Part shown: one piece after another, positions 1 to 8,723 of the stretch
How the letters are laid out: each line of letters starts with the position of its first letter
How positions within the stretch are numbered: the first letter of the stretch is position 1
Assembly: GCA_017506175.1 (NCBI GenBank)
Contig: JAFVNW010000088.1
Coordinates: forward strand, 1 to 58,678
Direction of reading: 5' to 3'
Origin: Bacteroidales bacterium
GTDB lineage: Bacteria; Bacteroidota; Bacteroidia; Bacteroidales; WCHB1-69
DNA length: 58,678 bases
Notes under the pieces: model-generated
Database searches by the model: none
What the model was told of the DNA's origin: nothing
What the model saw: the letters and a program-made list of their open reading frames with translations, nothing else
Program-made: the position numbers and the translations under genes

Positions 1-1209
1 GGCAACCGAAAACTCGCCGACAACTGGCGTATCAGCAACAAACAGCAGCTCTCATTTGAAGACATGGCCAACATGAACAACCCCAACGCCAAAACCGACA
101 CCACCGAATACGATGAAGACGGGAACCCCATCCTGAAACGCGAAACCGACCCCGAAAAAGAACGCTACTACACACAGGACCTTCCCCTGACACCAGGCGC
201 TATTGATACTTCCAACCTAATGATTGCCAACTCCCTATACCAAGCAGCCATCATCTACCTTGACATGCTCAACGACCAAAAACGCGGCTGCGAAACCTTG
301 GAGAAGTTCTACTCACGCTTCCCCAACGACACGCTCACCCCCTCAGCCCTCTATCTTCTCTACCTCAATTACCAAAAGATGAAAAACGGAAAGGCAGAAA
401 CCCCCAAGAACATCATTCTCACCCAATACGCCACTACCGACTACGCCCGCCTCATCCGCGAACCCGACTACTACAAAAAGCTGGAGGCGCAGAACAAACT
501 GATGGAGAACCGCTACGAGGAGACCTACGGCAAATACACAAACAAGCAATGGAAAGCGGTCATCGCCGACGCTGATGAAGCCATTGCAAAAGCCACCGAC
601 AAAACGCTGAAGTCAAAGTACGCCTTCCTCCGCGCCGTGGCCGTGGGACAAACCGAGAACAAAGACACCTACCGGTCGGCACTGCAAAGCGTAATCTCCG
701 ATTTCAACGACCAGCCCGTCGCGGAGCTGGCCCGCATTCTGCTCGCCGACCTCGAACCAGCGACCAGCACCCTCTCCTCCCCAACCACCGAAAAACAGGG
801 TAAAGCCCAATCCGACTCCGCCCAAACTGCAGAACCCTTCACCTTCGCTCCCAACGACTGGCATTACGTCACACTCATCGTCAACGTGCACAAGGTGAAC
901 GTAATGGATCTCAAAGTCGATATTTCCAACTTCAACCGCGAGTTCTACTCTCTTCAGAAGTTCAACATCAACAGTTTCTATATCAACCAAGACCAACAGA
1001 TCGTGACCGTTTCGCGCTTCAAGAACAAAGATGCAGCAATGGACTACTATCACTCCATCTCCTCTAACGACAAGTTCAAGGCGCACATTCTCTCCCAAAA
1101 CATCACAGTCTATCCGATGAGCGCCAGCAACTACAGCACCTTCTACAAGAAAAAAGAGTCGCGCGCACTTTACGAAGAATTTTTCCAAAAGAATTACATC
1201 AACAAATAA
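1..1209 (+). CDS. porW: PorW/SprE-type T9SS and gliding lipoprotein, 3' part
   Basis: The frame is already open at base 1 and runs to the stop at 1209, so this is the C-terminal ~400 residues of a longer protein; the ATG at 64 is internal. The visible part has helical TPR-like stretches rich in Tyr, Ala and Glu, a Ser/Thr/Gln-rich linker (about 230-260 residues after the ATG at 64), and a compact C-terminal domain beginning WHYVTLIVNVHKVNVMDLK. That domain, together with the TPR body, resembles PorW/SprE, an outer-membrane TPR lipoprotein needed for type IX secretion. The signal peptide and lipobox lie outside the window. The T9SS cargo genes near the right edge fit this role. The name is by recall of family features, not by search. 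Confidence 0.78.
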   Translation, partial: GNRKLADNWRISNKQQLSFEDMANMNNPNAKTDTTEYDEDGNPILKRETDPEKERYYTQDLPLTPGAIDTSNLMIANSLYQAAIIYLDMLNDQKRGCETLEKFYSRFPNDTLTPSALYLLYLNYQKMKNGKAETPKNIILTQYATTDYARLIREPDYYKKLEAQNKLMENRYEETYGKYTNKQWKAVIADADEAIAKATDKTLKSKYAFLRAVAVGQTENKDTYRSALQSVISDFNDQPVAELARILLADLEPATSTLSSPTTEKQGKAQSDSAQTAEPFTFAPNDWHYVTLIVNVHKVNVMDLKVDISNFNREFYSLQKFNINSFYINQDQQIVTVSRFKNKDAAMDYYHSISSNDKFKAHILSQNITVYPMSASNYSTFYKKKESRALYEEFFQKNYINK

Positions 1210-1220
1210 ATCTCAAGACT

Positions 1221-1610
1221 ATGGTAAAATTATACGATGGGGTTGAAGCCCCCGAAATCAACACAATTGCAGCCGGAACTAAAATCGAAGGCAACGTTAC
1301 CACCACCAGCGATTGCAGAATTGATGGTATCATCAAGGGCAATATCGAGTGCAAAGCGAAAGTCGTTATCGGCCCCAACGGCATTCTTGAAGGCGACATC
1401 GTGTGCGAAAGCGCTGAAATCGAAGGCAAGGTGAAAGCCAACATCAGCGCCACCGACCTCATCTCATTGCGCTCAACCGCAGTGCTGGCCGGCGACATCA
1501 CCTCCAGCAAACTCTCCATCGAACCCGGTGCCACTTTCATGGGTAACTGCAAAATCCAAAGCGGAAGAGCCGTTGCCACCCCCGTCCAACCAGAAAGCAA
1601 CAACGACTAA
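1221..1610 (+). CDS. bactofilin (polymer-forming cytoskeletal protein)
   Basis: 129 residues. After a short N-terminal tail (about 1-15) the protein is a run of hydrophobic-Gly repeats (TKIEGNVTTTSDCRIDGIIKGNIECKAKVVIG and similar; I quote only the pattern), which is the right-handed beta-helix of bactofilins, followed by a short Pro/Gln/Asn tail. Bactofilins polymerise without nucleotide and act in cell shape and envelope positioning. The gene starts 11 bp after porW and precedes an AtpZ-like gene. The order bactofilin then AtpZ then a small membrane protein is common at the head of Bacteroidota ATP synthase operons. Confidence 0.9.
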   Translation: MVKLYDGVEAPEINTIAAGTKIEGNVTTTSDCRIDGIIKGNIECKAKVVIGPNGILEGDIVCESAEIEGKVKANISATDLISLRSTAVLAGDITSSKLSIEPGATFMGNCKIQSGRAVATPVQPESNND

Positions 1611-1676
1611 AGGACATTGAACAATGAATATTGAATAATGAGTTGCTGACATTCATTATAAGATATTCACTTCATT

Positions 1677-1895
1677 ATGGACGACCAGCGGAAATGGAAT
1701 GCAGGCGCGGCCTATTCGGGCATGGCAATCCAAATGGGTGCCATCATCGCATTGGGCACATTCGGAGGCGTCAAGTTGGACCAATGGCTTGATCTGTCGC
1801 CTGTCTTCACCATCATCTGCGCACTGATTTCCATCGCCCTCGCCATGTATGTGATGATTCAAAAATTCACAAAGAAAAAGAAGGATGGAGACTAA
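1677..1895 (+). CDS. AtpZ/AtpI-family ATP synthase accessory protein
   Basis: 72 residues with two predicted membrane helices (about 14-34 and 42-62) joined by the short GGVKLDQWLDLSP segment, and a Lys-rich C-terminus. The G-x-x-L-D-x-W pattern between the helices is typical of AtpZ/AtpI (F0F1 ATPase gene 1) proteins, which help assemble the c-ring or carry Mg2+/Ca2+. The ATG at 1677 gives the full two-helix protein. It is followed at 22 bp by another membrane protein, but no atpB/E/F genes follow, so the usual operon is interrupted here. Confidence 0.82.
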   Translation: MDDQRKWNAGAAYSGMAIQMGAIIALGTFGGVKLDQWLDLSPVFTIICALISIALAMYVMIQKFTKKKKDGD

Positions 1896-1916
1896 CGGTT
1901 TTACTAATTATGAAGT

Positions 1917-2369
1917 ATGAATAAAATGAAAAAAGTTCCCAAATACGTCTTCCGACTGATTGTTTTCTCCATTGTCATCACAGCGGTGGTGCTGGTGCTG
2001 CAACAGGTGATGCCAGTGCAATACGTCTCCCCCGCCCTACCCTACATCGTACTCTTCTTCTTCGTCATCACACTCTTTACCCTATACATTCTCCTGCGTG
2101 ACCAGGCAAAAAAAGAGGCAAAAAAATTCGTATCCAGCTATATGCTCTCCCGAATCATCAAGTTCATGTCCTGCCTGATTTTTCTGCTCATATATTTCAT
2201 TGTAAACAAAGAAGATAGATGGCAGTTTGCCATATCATTCATCATCATCTACTTCCTCTTCTCCGGATTCGAGGTCATCGTGATGAAAAAAGAGAACGAC
2301 GCCATCACAAAGGAACAACACGAACGGCTGGATAAAGCCAAAAACGAAGAATTTAAAACTAATCATTGA
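1917..2369 (+). CDS. small four-helix membrane protein of an ATP synthase neighbourhood
   Basis: 150 residues with four predicted hydrophobic helices (about 11-30, 38-60, 80-98, 103-122) and a charged, Lys/Glu-rich C-terminal tail. In other Bacteroidota an uncharacterised membrane protein of this size sits between the AtpZ-like gene and atpB, so an accessory role for ATP synthase (AtpI-like) is an inference from position only. No catalytic motif is visible. An alternative internal ATG at 1923 would remove two residues. The stop is 41 bp before the start chosen for the next gene. Confidence 0.7.
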   Translation: MNKMKKVPKYVFRLIVFSIVITAVVLVLQQVMPVQYVSPALPYIVLFFFVITLFTLYILLRDQAKKEAKKFVSSYMLSRIIKFMSCLIFLLIYFIVNKEDRWQFAISFIIIYFLFSGFEVIVMKKENDAITKEQHERLDKAKNEEFKTNH

Positions 2370-2410
2370 TTTTGGGATACTTGCGGTCAATTGGAAAGGC
2401 ATTTCTAAAT

Positions 2411-3223
2411 ATGAGAACAATCAGGTATTATTGGGTCATTCTCTTGACGAGTGTGACTTTTTTTGCATTTGGCCAAAACAATTGCGACAAAACCTCCGTC
2501 AGGCCGCTCGCCGCTTTTGATTCAGCTTCACACCTGACTGTTTCAGTGAACATGGATTATCCTCAATTTCCCAATAAAATACTGAATGACAGCATCTTGA
2601 AGTGGCTATCCAGCTTCGGAGTCATTGACAAGACAACGCAGAAAAACCCAATCATCGCAAATGCGCAGTCCAGCATTGAGAATTTCACAAAAAAGACCCG
2701 GAAAGACTACAACAAAGATATCGACAGCTGGATTGCGGAACTGGGAAATTCGGATCATGAGGAAGTGTGGATTTTCAACTGGTCGGTGGAGCATTTCTTC
2801 ACCCTCGAATCCGAAAGCGAGCATTTCGTCACTTATAGCGCCACCACTTATGAATATCTCGGCGGCGCACACCCGATGTCGTACAACACTTTCGCCAGTT
2901 TCAATCGAACCGACGGTCAACTCGTCACCTGGGATATTCTGGATTCAAGCAAACGCACAGCCCTGTGCGCACTTCTAATCCAACGAATCACTGACGAATA
3001 CTTTGGAGGAGAGTCGGAGGAAATGGAAAACTTCTCCCCAAACGACCACGAGCTTCCACTTCCCACCTCCAAACCAGCCATCATCCAAGACTCCGTGATG
3101 TTCTTCTACGACTATTACGAAATCAGCGCCTATGCCAGCGGGATGCCATACACCCAACTATCATTCAAAGAGTTGCGCCCGTACATGAGCGCATGGGGGC
3201 GGAAATTGCTGCTGGGAGAATAA
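2411..3223 (+). CDS. secreted DUF3298-type (RsiV-like) protein
   Basis: 270 residues from the ATG at 2411. A TTG at 2366 would add 15 residues before the signal peptide, so I chose the ATG: RTIRYYWVILLTSVTFFAFG is a normal export signal ending at FGQ. The C-terminal half contains TTYEYLGGAHPMSYNTFASF and a following region with D-G-x-x-v-t-W-D-I-L and L-x-x-R-I-T-D-E-Y, the pattern of DUF3298 (often with DUF4163) as in the anti-sigma factor RsiV, a lysozyme-binding protein. No membrane anchor other than the signal peptide is seen, so this is probably periplasmic. Its job in this organism is unknown. Confidence 0.72.
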   Translation: MRTIRYYWVILLTSVTFFAFGQNNCDKTSVRPLAAFDSASHLTVSVNMDYPQFPNKILNDSILKWLSSFGVIDKTTQKNPIIANAQSSIENFTKKTRKDYNKDIDSWIAELGNSDHEEVWIFNWSVEHFFTLESESEHFVTYSATTYEYLGGAHPMSYNTFASFNRTDGQLVTWDILDSSKRTALCALLIQRITDEYFGGESEEMENFSPNDHELPLPTSKPAIIQDSVMFFYDYYEISAYASGMPYTQLSFKELRPYMSAWGRKLLLGE

Positions 3224-3277
3224 CGATTATCCATAATTATTGCTTGCATTTTCAACAATTTTAACTACTATAAAACA

Positions 3278-4264
3278 ATGAAAAAACGTCTTTTAACCGG
3301 CCTGCAACCCAGTGGAACACTCACCTTGGGGAATTTTTGCGGAGGCATCAATCAAGTATATAATTATCAGGAACAATACGACACCTTTTTGTTCATTCCC
3401 GACCTGCACTCCATCACGGTCACACAGGATCCTGAAGAACTTCATAAAAAGATAAAAGAGGTTGTCGGACTTTACCTCGCCTGCGGAATCGATGCCCAAA
3501 AGACACACATCTACATCCAGTCTGAAAATCTCTACCACGCCAATCTTTCATGGATACTGGAATGCCACGCCTACTTCGGCGAATTGAGCAGAATGCACCA
3601 GTTCAAGGAGAAATCCAAGAACAAAGAGAATTTCACCTGCGGGCTCTACACCTACCCCATTCTGATGGCCTCCGACATTTTATTGTACGATGCGCAGGTC
3701 GTTCCCACAGGCATCGACCAGAAACAACACGTGGAACTGGCCCGAAACATCGCCGAACGTTTTAACAACCGTTATCACGGCAATTATTTTGTGATTCCCG
3801 AACCGCTCATTCCCAACGTCGGCGCCAAAATCAGAGATTTGCAAAATCCTGAAAAGAAGATGAGCAAATCCACAAGCAACCCCAAATCCTCCATTTTCCT
3901 CTTGGATGAGGAGAAAGCCATCCGGAAGAAAATCATGGGAGCCGTCACCGACAACGATGCCTCGATAAAATTCGACGAGGAGAACAAACCCGGCGTTTCC
4001 AATCTACTCACCATCTATTCGGTATTAAAAAACATAAGCATTGATGAAACGGTGCGCCAATTCTCAGGTGCTGGCTATGGCGATTTGAAAAAAGAGGTCG
4101 CCAACGTCACCATTGAGAAAATAATGTCCATCCAAGAGAAATATCACGAAATCATGTCTTCAAACGTGATTGACGACATTCTTGATGAGGGACGAGACTA
4201 CACAGTCAAATTAGCTTCGGAAAAGTACGAAACCATTCGAAAAGCAGTCGGGCTTGGAAGATAA
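3278..4264 (+). CDS. trpS: tryptophan--tRNA ligase
   Basis: 328 residues, the usual length for bacterial TrpRS. The class I signature region is GLQPSGTLTLGNFCGG (residues about 8-23), with the HIGH-type motif degenerate to LGNF, and the KMSKS loop is intact at residues 194-198. The middle contains the conserved GIDQKQHVELARNIAERFN stretch that forms the tryptophan and ATP pocket. The enzyme charges tRNA-Trp in the cytoplasm. It stands 14 bp before uvrC and is probably co-transcribed with it. Confidence 0.97.
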   Translation: MKKRLLTGLQPSGTLTLGNFCGGINQVYNYQEQYDTFLFIPDLHSITVTQDPEELHKKIKEVVGLYLACGIDAQKTHIYIQSENLYHANLSWILECHAYFGELSRMHQFKEKSKNKENFTCGLYTYPILMASDILLYDAQVVPTGIDQKQHVELARNIAERFNNRYHGNYFVIPEPLIPNVGAKIRDLQNPEKKMSKSTSNPKSSIFLLDEEKAIRKKIMGAVTDNDASIKFDEENKPGVSNLLTIYSVLKNISIDETVRQFSGAGYGDLKKEVANVTIEKIMSIQEKYHEIMSSNVIDDILDEGRDYTVKLASEKYETIRKAVGLGR

Positions 4265-4278
4265 ATGCTTGATGCATA

Positions 4279-6066
4279 ATGAATTCTGAATTAGAGCAGA
4301 AGATTCACCTGATACTCTCCGCGCTTTCCACCAAGCCCGGTGTCTATCGCTTTCGCGATGAGAACGGCAAGGTGATTTATGTGGGCAAGGCGAAGAACCT
4401 GAAACGGCGCGTCTCCTCCTATTTCAACAAAAACCACGACTCCCCAAAAGTGCGGATGCTGGTCACTAAAATCCGTGATATTCAAACTGTTGTGGTCAAC
4501 ACCGAGTGGGAGGCGCTGCTCTTAGAGAACTCGCTCATCAAAGAGTACAAGCCGCGCTACAACATCATGCTCAAGGACGACAAGACCTACCCGTGGGTCG
4601 CTGTCACCAAAGAAGATTTCCCCAAAGTTTTCTCCACGCGCTCGCCCAACCGCAAGACGCAGGAACTGTTCGGCCCCTACCCTTCCGTCCGCTCCATGCG
4701 CACGATGCTCGACACCATCTTTGAAGTTTTTCCCGTCAGAAACTGCAAAATCCTGCACAAAAACGTGCGCCCCTGCCTGCAATACCAACTCAAAAGATGC
4801 CCCGCTCCCTGCGCCGACCTCATCTCCAAAGAGGAGTACCAGAAAAACATCAAGCGCATCATCGAAATCTTGAAAGGCAACAGCCGGTTGATTATCAAAC
4901 AATTGCAAGATGATATGATGGCTTGCGCCGACCGTCTGGAATTTGAAAAGGCACAAGAAATCAAACTCCGCCTTGAGATTCTCAAGAAATTTCAAGAAAA
5001 GTCGGTGGTGGTGAATCCGGAAATCACGAAATTAGACGTTTTCTCCATTGTGGAAGATGAGGATGATGCCTACATCAACTTCATGCGCATTATGGAAGGC
5101 GCTGTCATTCAAGCCTATACATTGGAAATCACACACAAGCTGGATAAGTCGAAAGAGGATTTGCTGTTGGCGGGAATGGTGGAGATCCAAGAGAAGTTCG
5201 GGCAGATTTTCCCAAACGTGATTGTGCCATTCATGCCGGAAACCGAAGTGGCGGGCATCACTTTCTCTGTTCCACAACGCGGCGACAAGAAAAAGTTAAT
5301 GGAACTTTCCGTCAAAAATGCCTTCACCTATATGATGGAGAAAAAAAAGCGGCAGGACCTGGTCAATCCGGAAAGACGAAGCCAGCGCGTATTAGCGAGT
5401 TTACAGAAAGCACTGGAAATGAACCGCTTACCCAATCACATCGAGTGCTTCGACAACTCCAATACACAGGGCAATGAGCCAGTGGGGGCTATGATTTGCT
5501 TCAAAAACGGAAAGCCCTCGAAAAACGATTACCGCCATTTCAACATCAAAACGGTGGAAGGTCCCGATGACTTCGCCTCTATGGAAGAGGTGGTGTTTCG
5601 CCGCTACAAACGCCTGTTGGACGAGCAGAAACCCCTCCCCGACCTCATCGTGATTGACGGCGGCAAAGGACAACTCAATGCCGCCTACCGCAGTCTGCAG
5701 GCACTACATATCGAAGACAAAGTCTATATCGTAGGCATCGCCAAACGGTTGGAAGACATCTACCGCGTAGGCGATGAACTGCCATTATACATCGACAAGA
5801 AGTCGGAGGCACAAAAACTGCTTCAACGCGTCCGCGATGAGGTTCACCATTTCGGCATCACGCACCATCGTAAACGTCGAAGCAAGAAGAGCATCGAATC
5901 ACAGTTGGACGGCATTCCAGGAATTGGGAAGGTTTTGAAGACCAAACTTTTACAAAAATTCAAGAGTGTAAAAGCCATCGGCAAGGCAAGCGAAACGGAA
6001 TTGGTGGCAGTGGTCGGTCCGGCGAAAGCAAAAGCAGTGGCGGAATTCTTCAAGGCTGAAAAATAA
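4279..6066 (+). CDS. uvrC: UvrABC excinuclease subunit C
   Basis: 595 residues, full length. The N-terminal GIY-YIG nuclease domain begins GVYRFRDENGKVIYVGKAKN (about residues 20-40) and makes the 3' incision. A UVR coiled region (about 195-235, around DDMMACADRLEFEKAQEIK) binds UvrB. The RNase H-like nuclease for the 5' cut contains IECFDNSNTQG and DLIVIDGGKGQL (about 385-470), and tandem helix-hairpin-helix motifs follow (GIPGIGKVLKTKLLQKF, about 535-590). UvrC acts in nucleotide excision repair. The ATG at 4279 places the GIY-YIG motif at the normal distance from the N-terminus. Confidence 0.97.
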   Translation: MNSELEQKIHLILSALSTKPGVYRFRDENGKVIYVGKAKNLKRRVSSYFNKNHDSPKVRMLVTKIRDIQTVVVNTEWEALLLENSLIKEYKPRYNIMLKDDKTYPWVAVTKEDFPKVFSTRSPNRKTQELFGPYPSVRSMRTMLDTIFEVFPVRNCKILHKNVRPCLQYQLKRCPAPCADLISKEEYQKNIKRIIEILKGNSRLIIKQLQDDMMACADRLEFEKAQEIKLRLEILKKFQEKSVVVNPEITKLDVFSIVEDEDDAYINFMRIMEGAVIQAYTLEITHKLDKSKEDLLLAGMVEIQEKFGQIFPNVIVPFMPETEVAGITFSVPQRGDKKKLMELSVKNAFTYMMEKKKRQDLVNPERRSQRVLASLQKALEMNRLPNHIECFDNSNTQGNEPVGAMICFKNGKPSKNDYRHFNIKTVEGPDDFASMEEVVFRRYKRLLDEQKPLPDLIVIDGGKGQLNAAYRSLQALHIEDKVYIVGIAKRLEDIYRVGDELPLYIDKKSEAQKLLQRVRDEVHHFGITHHRKRRSKKSIESQLDGIPGIGKVLKTKLLQKFKSVKAIGKASETELVAVVGPAKAKAVAEFFKAEK

Positions 6067-6068
6067 AA

Positions 6069-6148
6069 CGAAATTATCCCCTTTTAATCTTGTAGGGTTC
6101 ATAATCACAGGCCTCTTTTTCTTTACAAGAGGTAAAGGGATAATTCCG
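6069..6148. repeat. dispersed ~75-bp repeat with inverted ends, copy 1
   Basis: Lies between the convergent uvrC (+) and TonB receptor (-). The left end CGAAATTATCCCC and the right end (6136-6148, ending AGGGATAATTCCG) are imperfect inverted repeats, and the next inner segments AATCTTGTA and TTTACAAGAGG also pair. A second copy at 34331-34404 shares the core TTCATAATCACAG and the whole right arm. Function is unknown: it could be a small MITE-like element or a bidirectional terminator that has been mobilised. Confidence 0.7.
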
Positions 6149-6189
6149 TGCAAAAGCAAAATACTAATCCAACCGCTGACTGCTCGGCA

Positions 6190-8457
6190 TTAGAACCGGA
6201 GTGTGACACCGCCCATGAAGTTGATGCCAGCCTGCGGGAAGTAGCCGTCGGTGCGGAACTCCTCGCCACCGTAGATGTAGCGGTATATCCAGCCATTGCT
6301 CTCATACTTGCTGTTGAACAGATTATTGACATCAAAAAAGAGTGTGATGGCGGAAATCGGCTTCGTCTCAATCGTGTAGCTCAGGTGGAGGTTGTTGATG
6401 CAGTAGGGCTTGATGATGTAGTTGTCGTTGCTGGAATTGTCGAGGTATTGCTTGCTGACGAATTTGGTGATGAGAGCGATGTCGAAATTCTTGACCGGAA
6501 TGAAGTGGAATTCGTTGCCGGCGACAATATTCGGAGAAAAGGAGATGTCGGTCATGCCGAGGTGGGTAGCGCGCTGGCTGCCGCTGTCCCAGTCGTCAAC
6601 ATATTCAGTGTAATCAAGAATCTTGTTGAGGGAGAAGGTTCCGTTGATGTGCCATTCGAAAAACTTGACGGGCTTGTAAGCGACGGCCAATTCCAAACCG
6701 GTACGGAAGCTCTTAGGCGCGTTGGTCATGATGTTGTCGCCCACGTCGTTGATTTCGCCGGTGAGAATCAGCTGGTCAAGATAGTACATAAAGTAGGCGT
6801 CGGCCGAGAAGGCCACCTTGTTATGACCAAGCTGATAGCCGAGTTCAAAGTCGAAAAGCGTTTCGGGATTGGGGCGGTGCTCCGGCTCATTGTCGGTGAG
6901 GTCAGAGCGGGTGGGTTCGCGGTTGGCCATCGCAAACGAAAAACTTACGTTGTGATGAAGGTTCTTTGCATCTTCCCAACTGTGGAAAATCCCCACTTTC
7001 GGATTGAAGAAGTTCCAATAATAGTTCTGGGCAATGTCGCGCAGATTGTCGTCAATGCCACCAATCTGATACATAATCCCACGATATTGCACATCCGCAT
7101 AAACGGAAGTCCCCTTCTTGGAATTATAGATGAACTTCCCGAACAGGTTGAACTGCAGCTTGTCGCCGGTGCCATCGTACCAATGCTGCCCCTTCTTCAC
7201 TTGTCCGGCATATTGCATCCACTCCAGCGTTCCGTAATGCTTGCCATTGTATTGGTTGGCCGCACCACCGACCATCCACATAAAACGCCCATTGATGGAA
7301 TGGCTGAAATTGAAGTTCAGACCATAGAAGTAGTTGTCCAAGTATTTACGGGTGATAAGGTCGGTGTATTTGAGCGTATCATTGGGCAATTCGATGTTCG
7401 GAAGCCCATATTTTGAGAATTTCTTGTCGTCTTTATACTGTTCATAATAGCCGATACCACGGGTGAGGTGGGCGGTGATTTTCAGGTGGTACAAATTCTG
7501 GTTGACTTGCCAAGGATAATCGTAGGTAAGCTGATAGTGGGTCTGTTGGTAGTTATCTGTTTCATTATCATAACGATGCAACATTCCGTTGTCGTCGTAA
7601 TAAAGACCGCAGTCATTGTATTTGCGGTTGGTCTTGAGGGAGTCGGATGGCACACCGTCCCAAGCCAGACCGGTTTTTTCATTGCCATAGAGCACGCGGA
7701 AACTGAGCGCACCAAACTCCTTGTTTTTCTTCTCGCTCAAGATACGATACTTAGCAGTAAAATAGAGGGAATGCAGTTTAGCAAAGGAGTTTTCAACGTA
7801 GCCATTGCTGAAGATATTGGAGTAGGCGACGGCGGCGGAGAAGCGGTTTTTGATGAGGCCCGTATTGGCGGTGATGGAGTTGCGGAAGGTCATAAAGGAG
7901 CCGGCACTGGAGCTGAGGATTGCGTAAGGATCGTCGGAAGGTTCCAGTGTAGTGAAGTCCATCGTGGCACCGAAAGCGGATGCGCCGTTATTGGAGGACC
8001 CCACACCGCGCTGCACTTTCAGTCCTTGTACGTTGCTTCCGAGCGCGGGCAGATTGACGAACCACGAGCCTTGCGACTCCGCGTCATTGAGGGCTACTCC
8101 GTTGACTGTCACATTAATACGCGTCTGATCAATACCTCGGATGCGCATGTAGGTGTAGCCGATTCCGGTACCTGCATCAGAGGTGGTCACCATCGCGGGC
8201 ACTAATTCCAACATATTGTTGACGCTGCCGTTGCCAAGGTTCTTCTGGATGGCGTCACGACCGACGTTAGAAGTGGCAAACACGCCTTCGCCTTCAAGCG
8301 GGGCACTCACCGACACGCCTTGCAATTCGTAGTACTTGACGCTATCTTCTTGCTGCGCAACAGCAGTACGCACGCCCAATGCGAAAACGGTTAATAAAAG
8401 AATTGTCTTGATAGTCCGTGGTGCGGACTTTTGGAATTTTTGTTTGTTTTGCTGCAT
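6190..8457 (-). CDS. TonB-dependent receptor, probably for thiamine
   Basis: 755 residues. A long N-terminal signal peptide (basic start, then TILLLTVFALGVRTAVA, cut before QQED) is followed directly by a plug domain (YELQGVSVSAPLEGEG through RIRGIDQTRINVTVNGVALN, about 45-190) and a 22-strand-type barrel rich in aromatic residues ending GGVTLRF, the normal C-terminal phenylalanine. There is no N-terminal carboxypeptidase-like domain, so this is not a SusC-type protein. The TPP riboswitch directly upstream points to thiamine or its precursors as substrate; that is inference from known Bacteroides thiamine receptors under such riboswitches. No plasma-membrane transporter gene is next to it. 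Confidence 0.9.
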   Translation of the reverse strand: MQQNKQKFQKSAPRTIKTILLLTVFALGVRTAVAQQEDSVKYYELQGVSVSAPLEGEGVFATSNVGRDAIQKNLGNGSVNNMLELVPAMVTTSDAGTGIGYTYMRIRGIDQTRINVTVNGVALNDAESQGSWFVNLPALGSNVQGLKVQRGVGSSNNGASAFGATMDFTTLEPSDDPYAILSSSAGSFMTFRNSITANTGLIKNRFSAAVAYSNIFSNGYVENSFAKLHSLYFTAKYRILSEKKNKEFGALSFRVLYGNEKTGLAWDGVPSDSLKTNRKYNDCGLYYDDNGMLHRYDNETDNYQQTHYQLTYDYPWQVNQNLYHLKITAHLTRGIGYYEQYKDDKKFSKYGLPNIELPNDTLKYTDLITRKYLDNYFYGLNFNFSHSINGRFMWMVGGAANQYNGKHYGTLEWMQYAGQVKKGQHWYDGTGDKLQFNLFGKFIYNSKKGTSVYADVQYRGIMYQIGGIDDNLRDIAQNYYWNFFNPKVGIFHSWEDAKNLHHNVSFSFAMANREPTRSDLTDNEPEHRPNPETLFDFELGYQLGHNKVAFSADAYFMYYLDQLILTGEINDVGDNIMTNAPKSFRTGLELAVAYKPVKFFEWHINGTFSLNKILDYTEYVDDWDSGSQRATHLGMTDISFSPNIVAGNEFHFIPVKNFDIALITKFVSKQYLDNSSNDNYIIKPYCINNLHLSYTIETKPISAITLFFDVNNLFNSKYESNGWIYRYIYGGEEFRTDGYFPQAGINFMGGVTLRF

Positions 8458-8508
8458 AACTCTAACAATTTTAGATGGTTAAAAATAAAACTGAAAGAGG
8501 GAAAAAGA

Positions 8509-8588
8509 ATGTCGCGAAACTCTCCCTACGTCGGCATTATCCGAATCAGGTTCATTGGGTCTATTCTCAGCCTTTCGGCACCCCTTTC
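8509..8588 (-). promoter_or_regulatory. TPP (thiamine pyrophosphate) riboswitch
   Basis: Read on the minus strand, the leader contains in order the THI-box elements GGGGTGCC, GGCTGAGA, ACCC, GAACCTGAT, GGATAATGCC and CGTAGGGA, with normal spacing. These make up the pyrimidine and pyrophosphate sensor helices of the TPP aptamer. The aptamer starts just after a TACTTTTG promoter box (8606-8599) and ends about 50 nt before the receptor start at 8457, leaving room for an expression platform that would hide the start or stop transcription when TPP is abundant. Confidence 0.95.
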
Positions 8589-8598
8589 TTTTCGGCGG

Positions 8599-8606
8599 CA
8601 AAAGTA
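8599..8606 (-). promoter_or_regulatory. Bacteroidota -7 promoter box for the riboswitch and TonB gene
   Basis: TACTTTTG on the minus strand matches TAnnTTTG and lies just upstream of the first aptamer helix. Confidence 0.7.
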
Positions 8607-8675
8607 CGACTTTTTTCTTTTATTTGAACCGTGAAAAAAATTTTGCGGGGTCAGTCAGCCAACGCGGATTTTTTG

Positions 8676-8683
8676 TACCTTTG
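8676..8683 (+). promoter_or_regulatory. Bacteroidota -7 promoter box for gatE
   Basis: TACCTTTG followed by GC, about 40 nt before the gatE start. It is divergent from the riboswitch promoter; the two boxes are 70 bp apart. Confidence 0.72.
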
Positions 8684-8723
8684 CGCCCGCATTTTGTAAA
8701 AAAAATCAAAACATCAATATATC

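Noticed and set aside
6148-7416. Long plus-strand frame (422 codons) opposite the TonB receptor
   Set aside because: Antisense shadow: repetitive Val/Glu/Asp composition, no motif; the minus-strand frame is a clear receptor with riboswitch and promoter.
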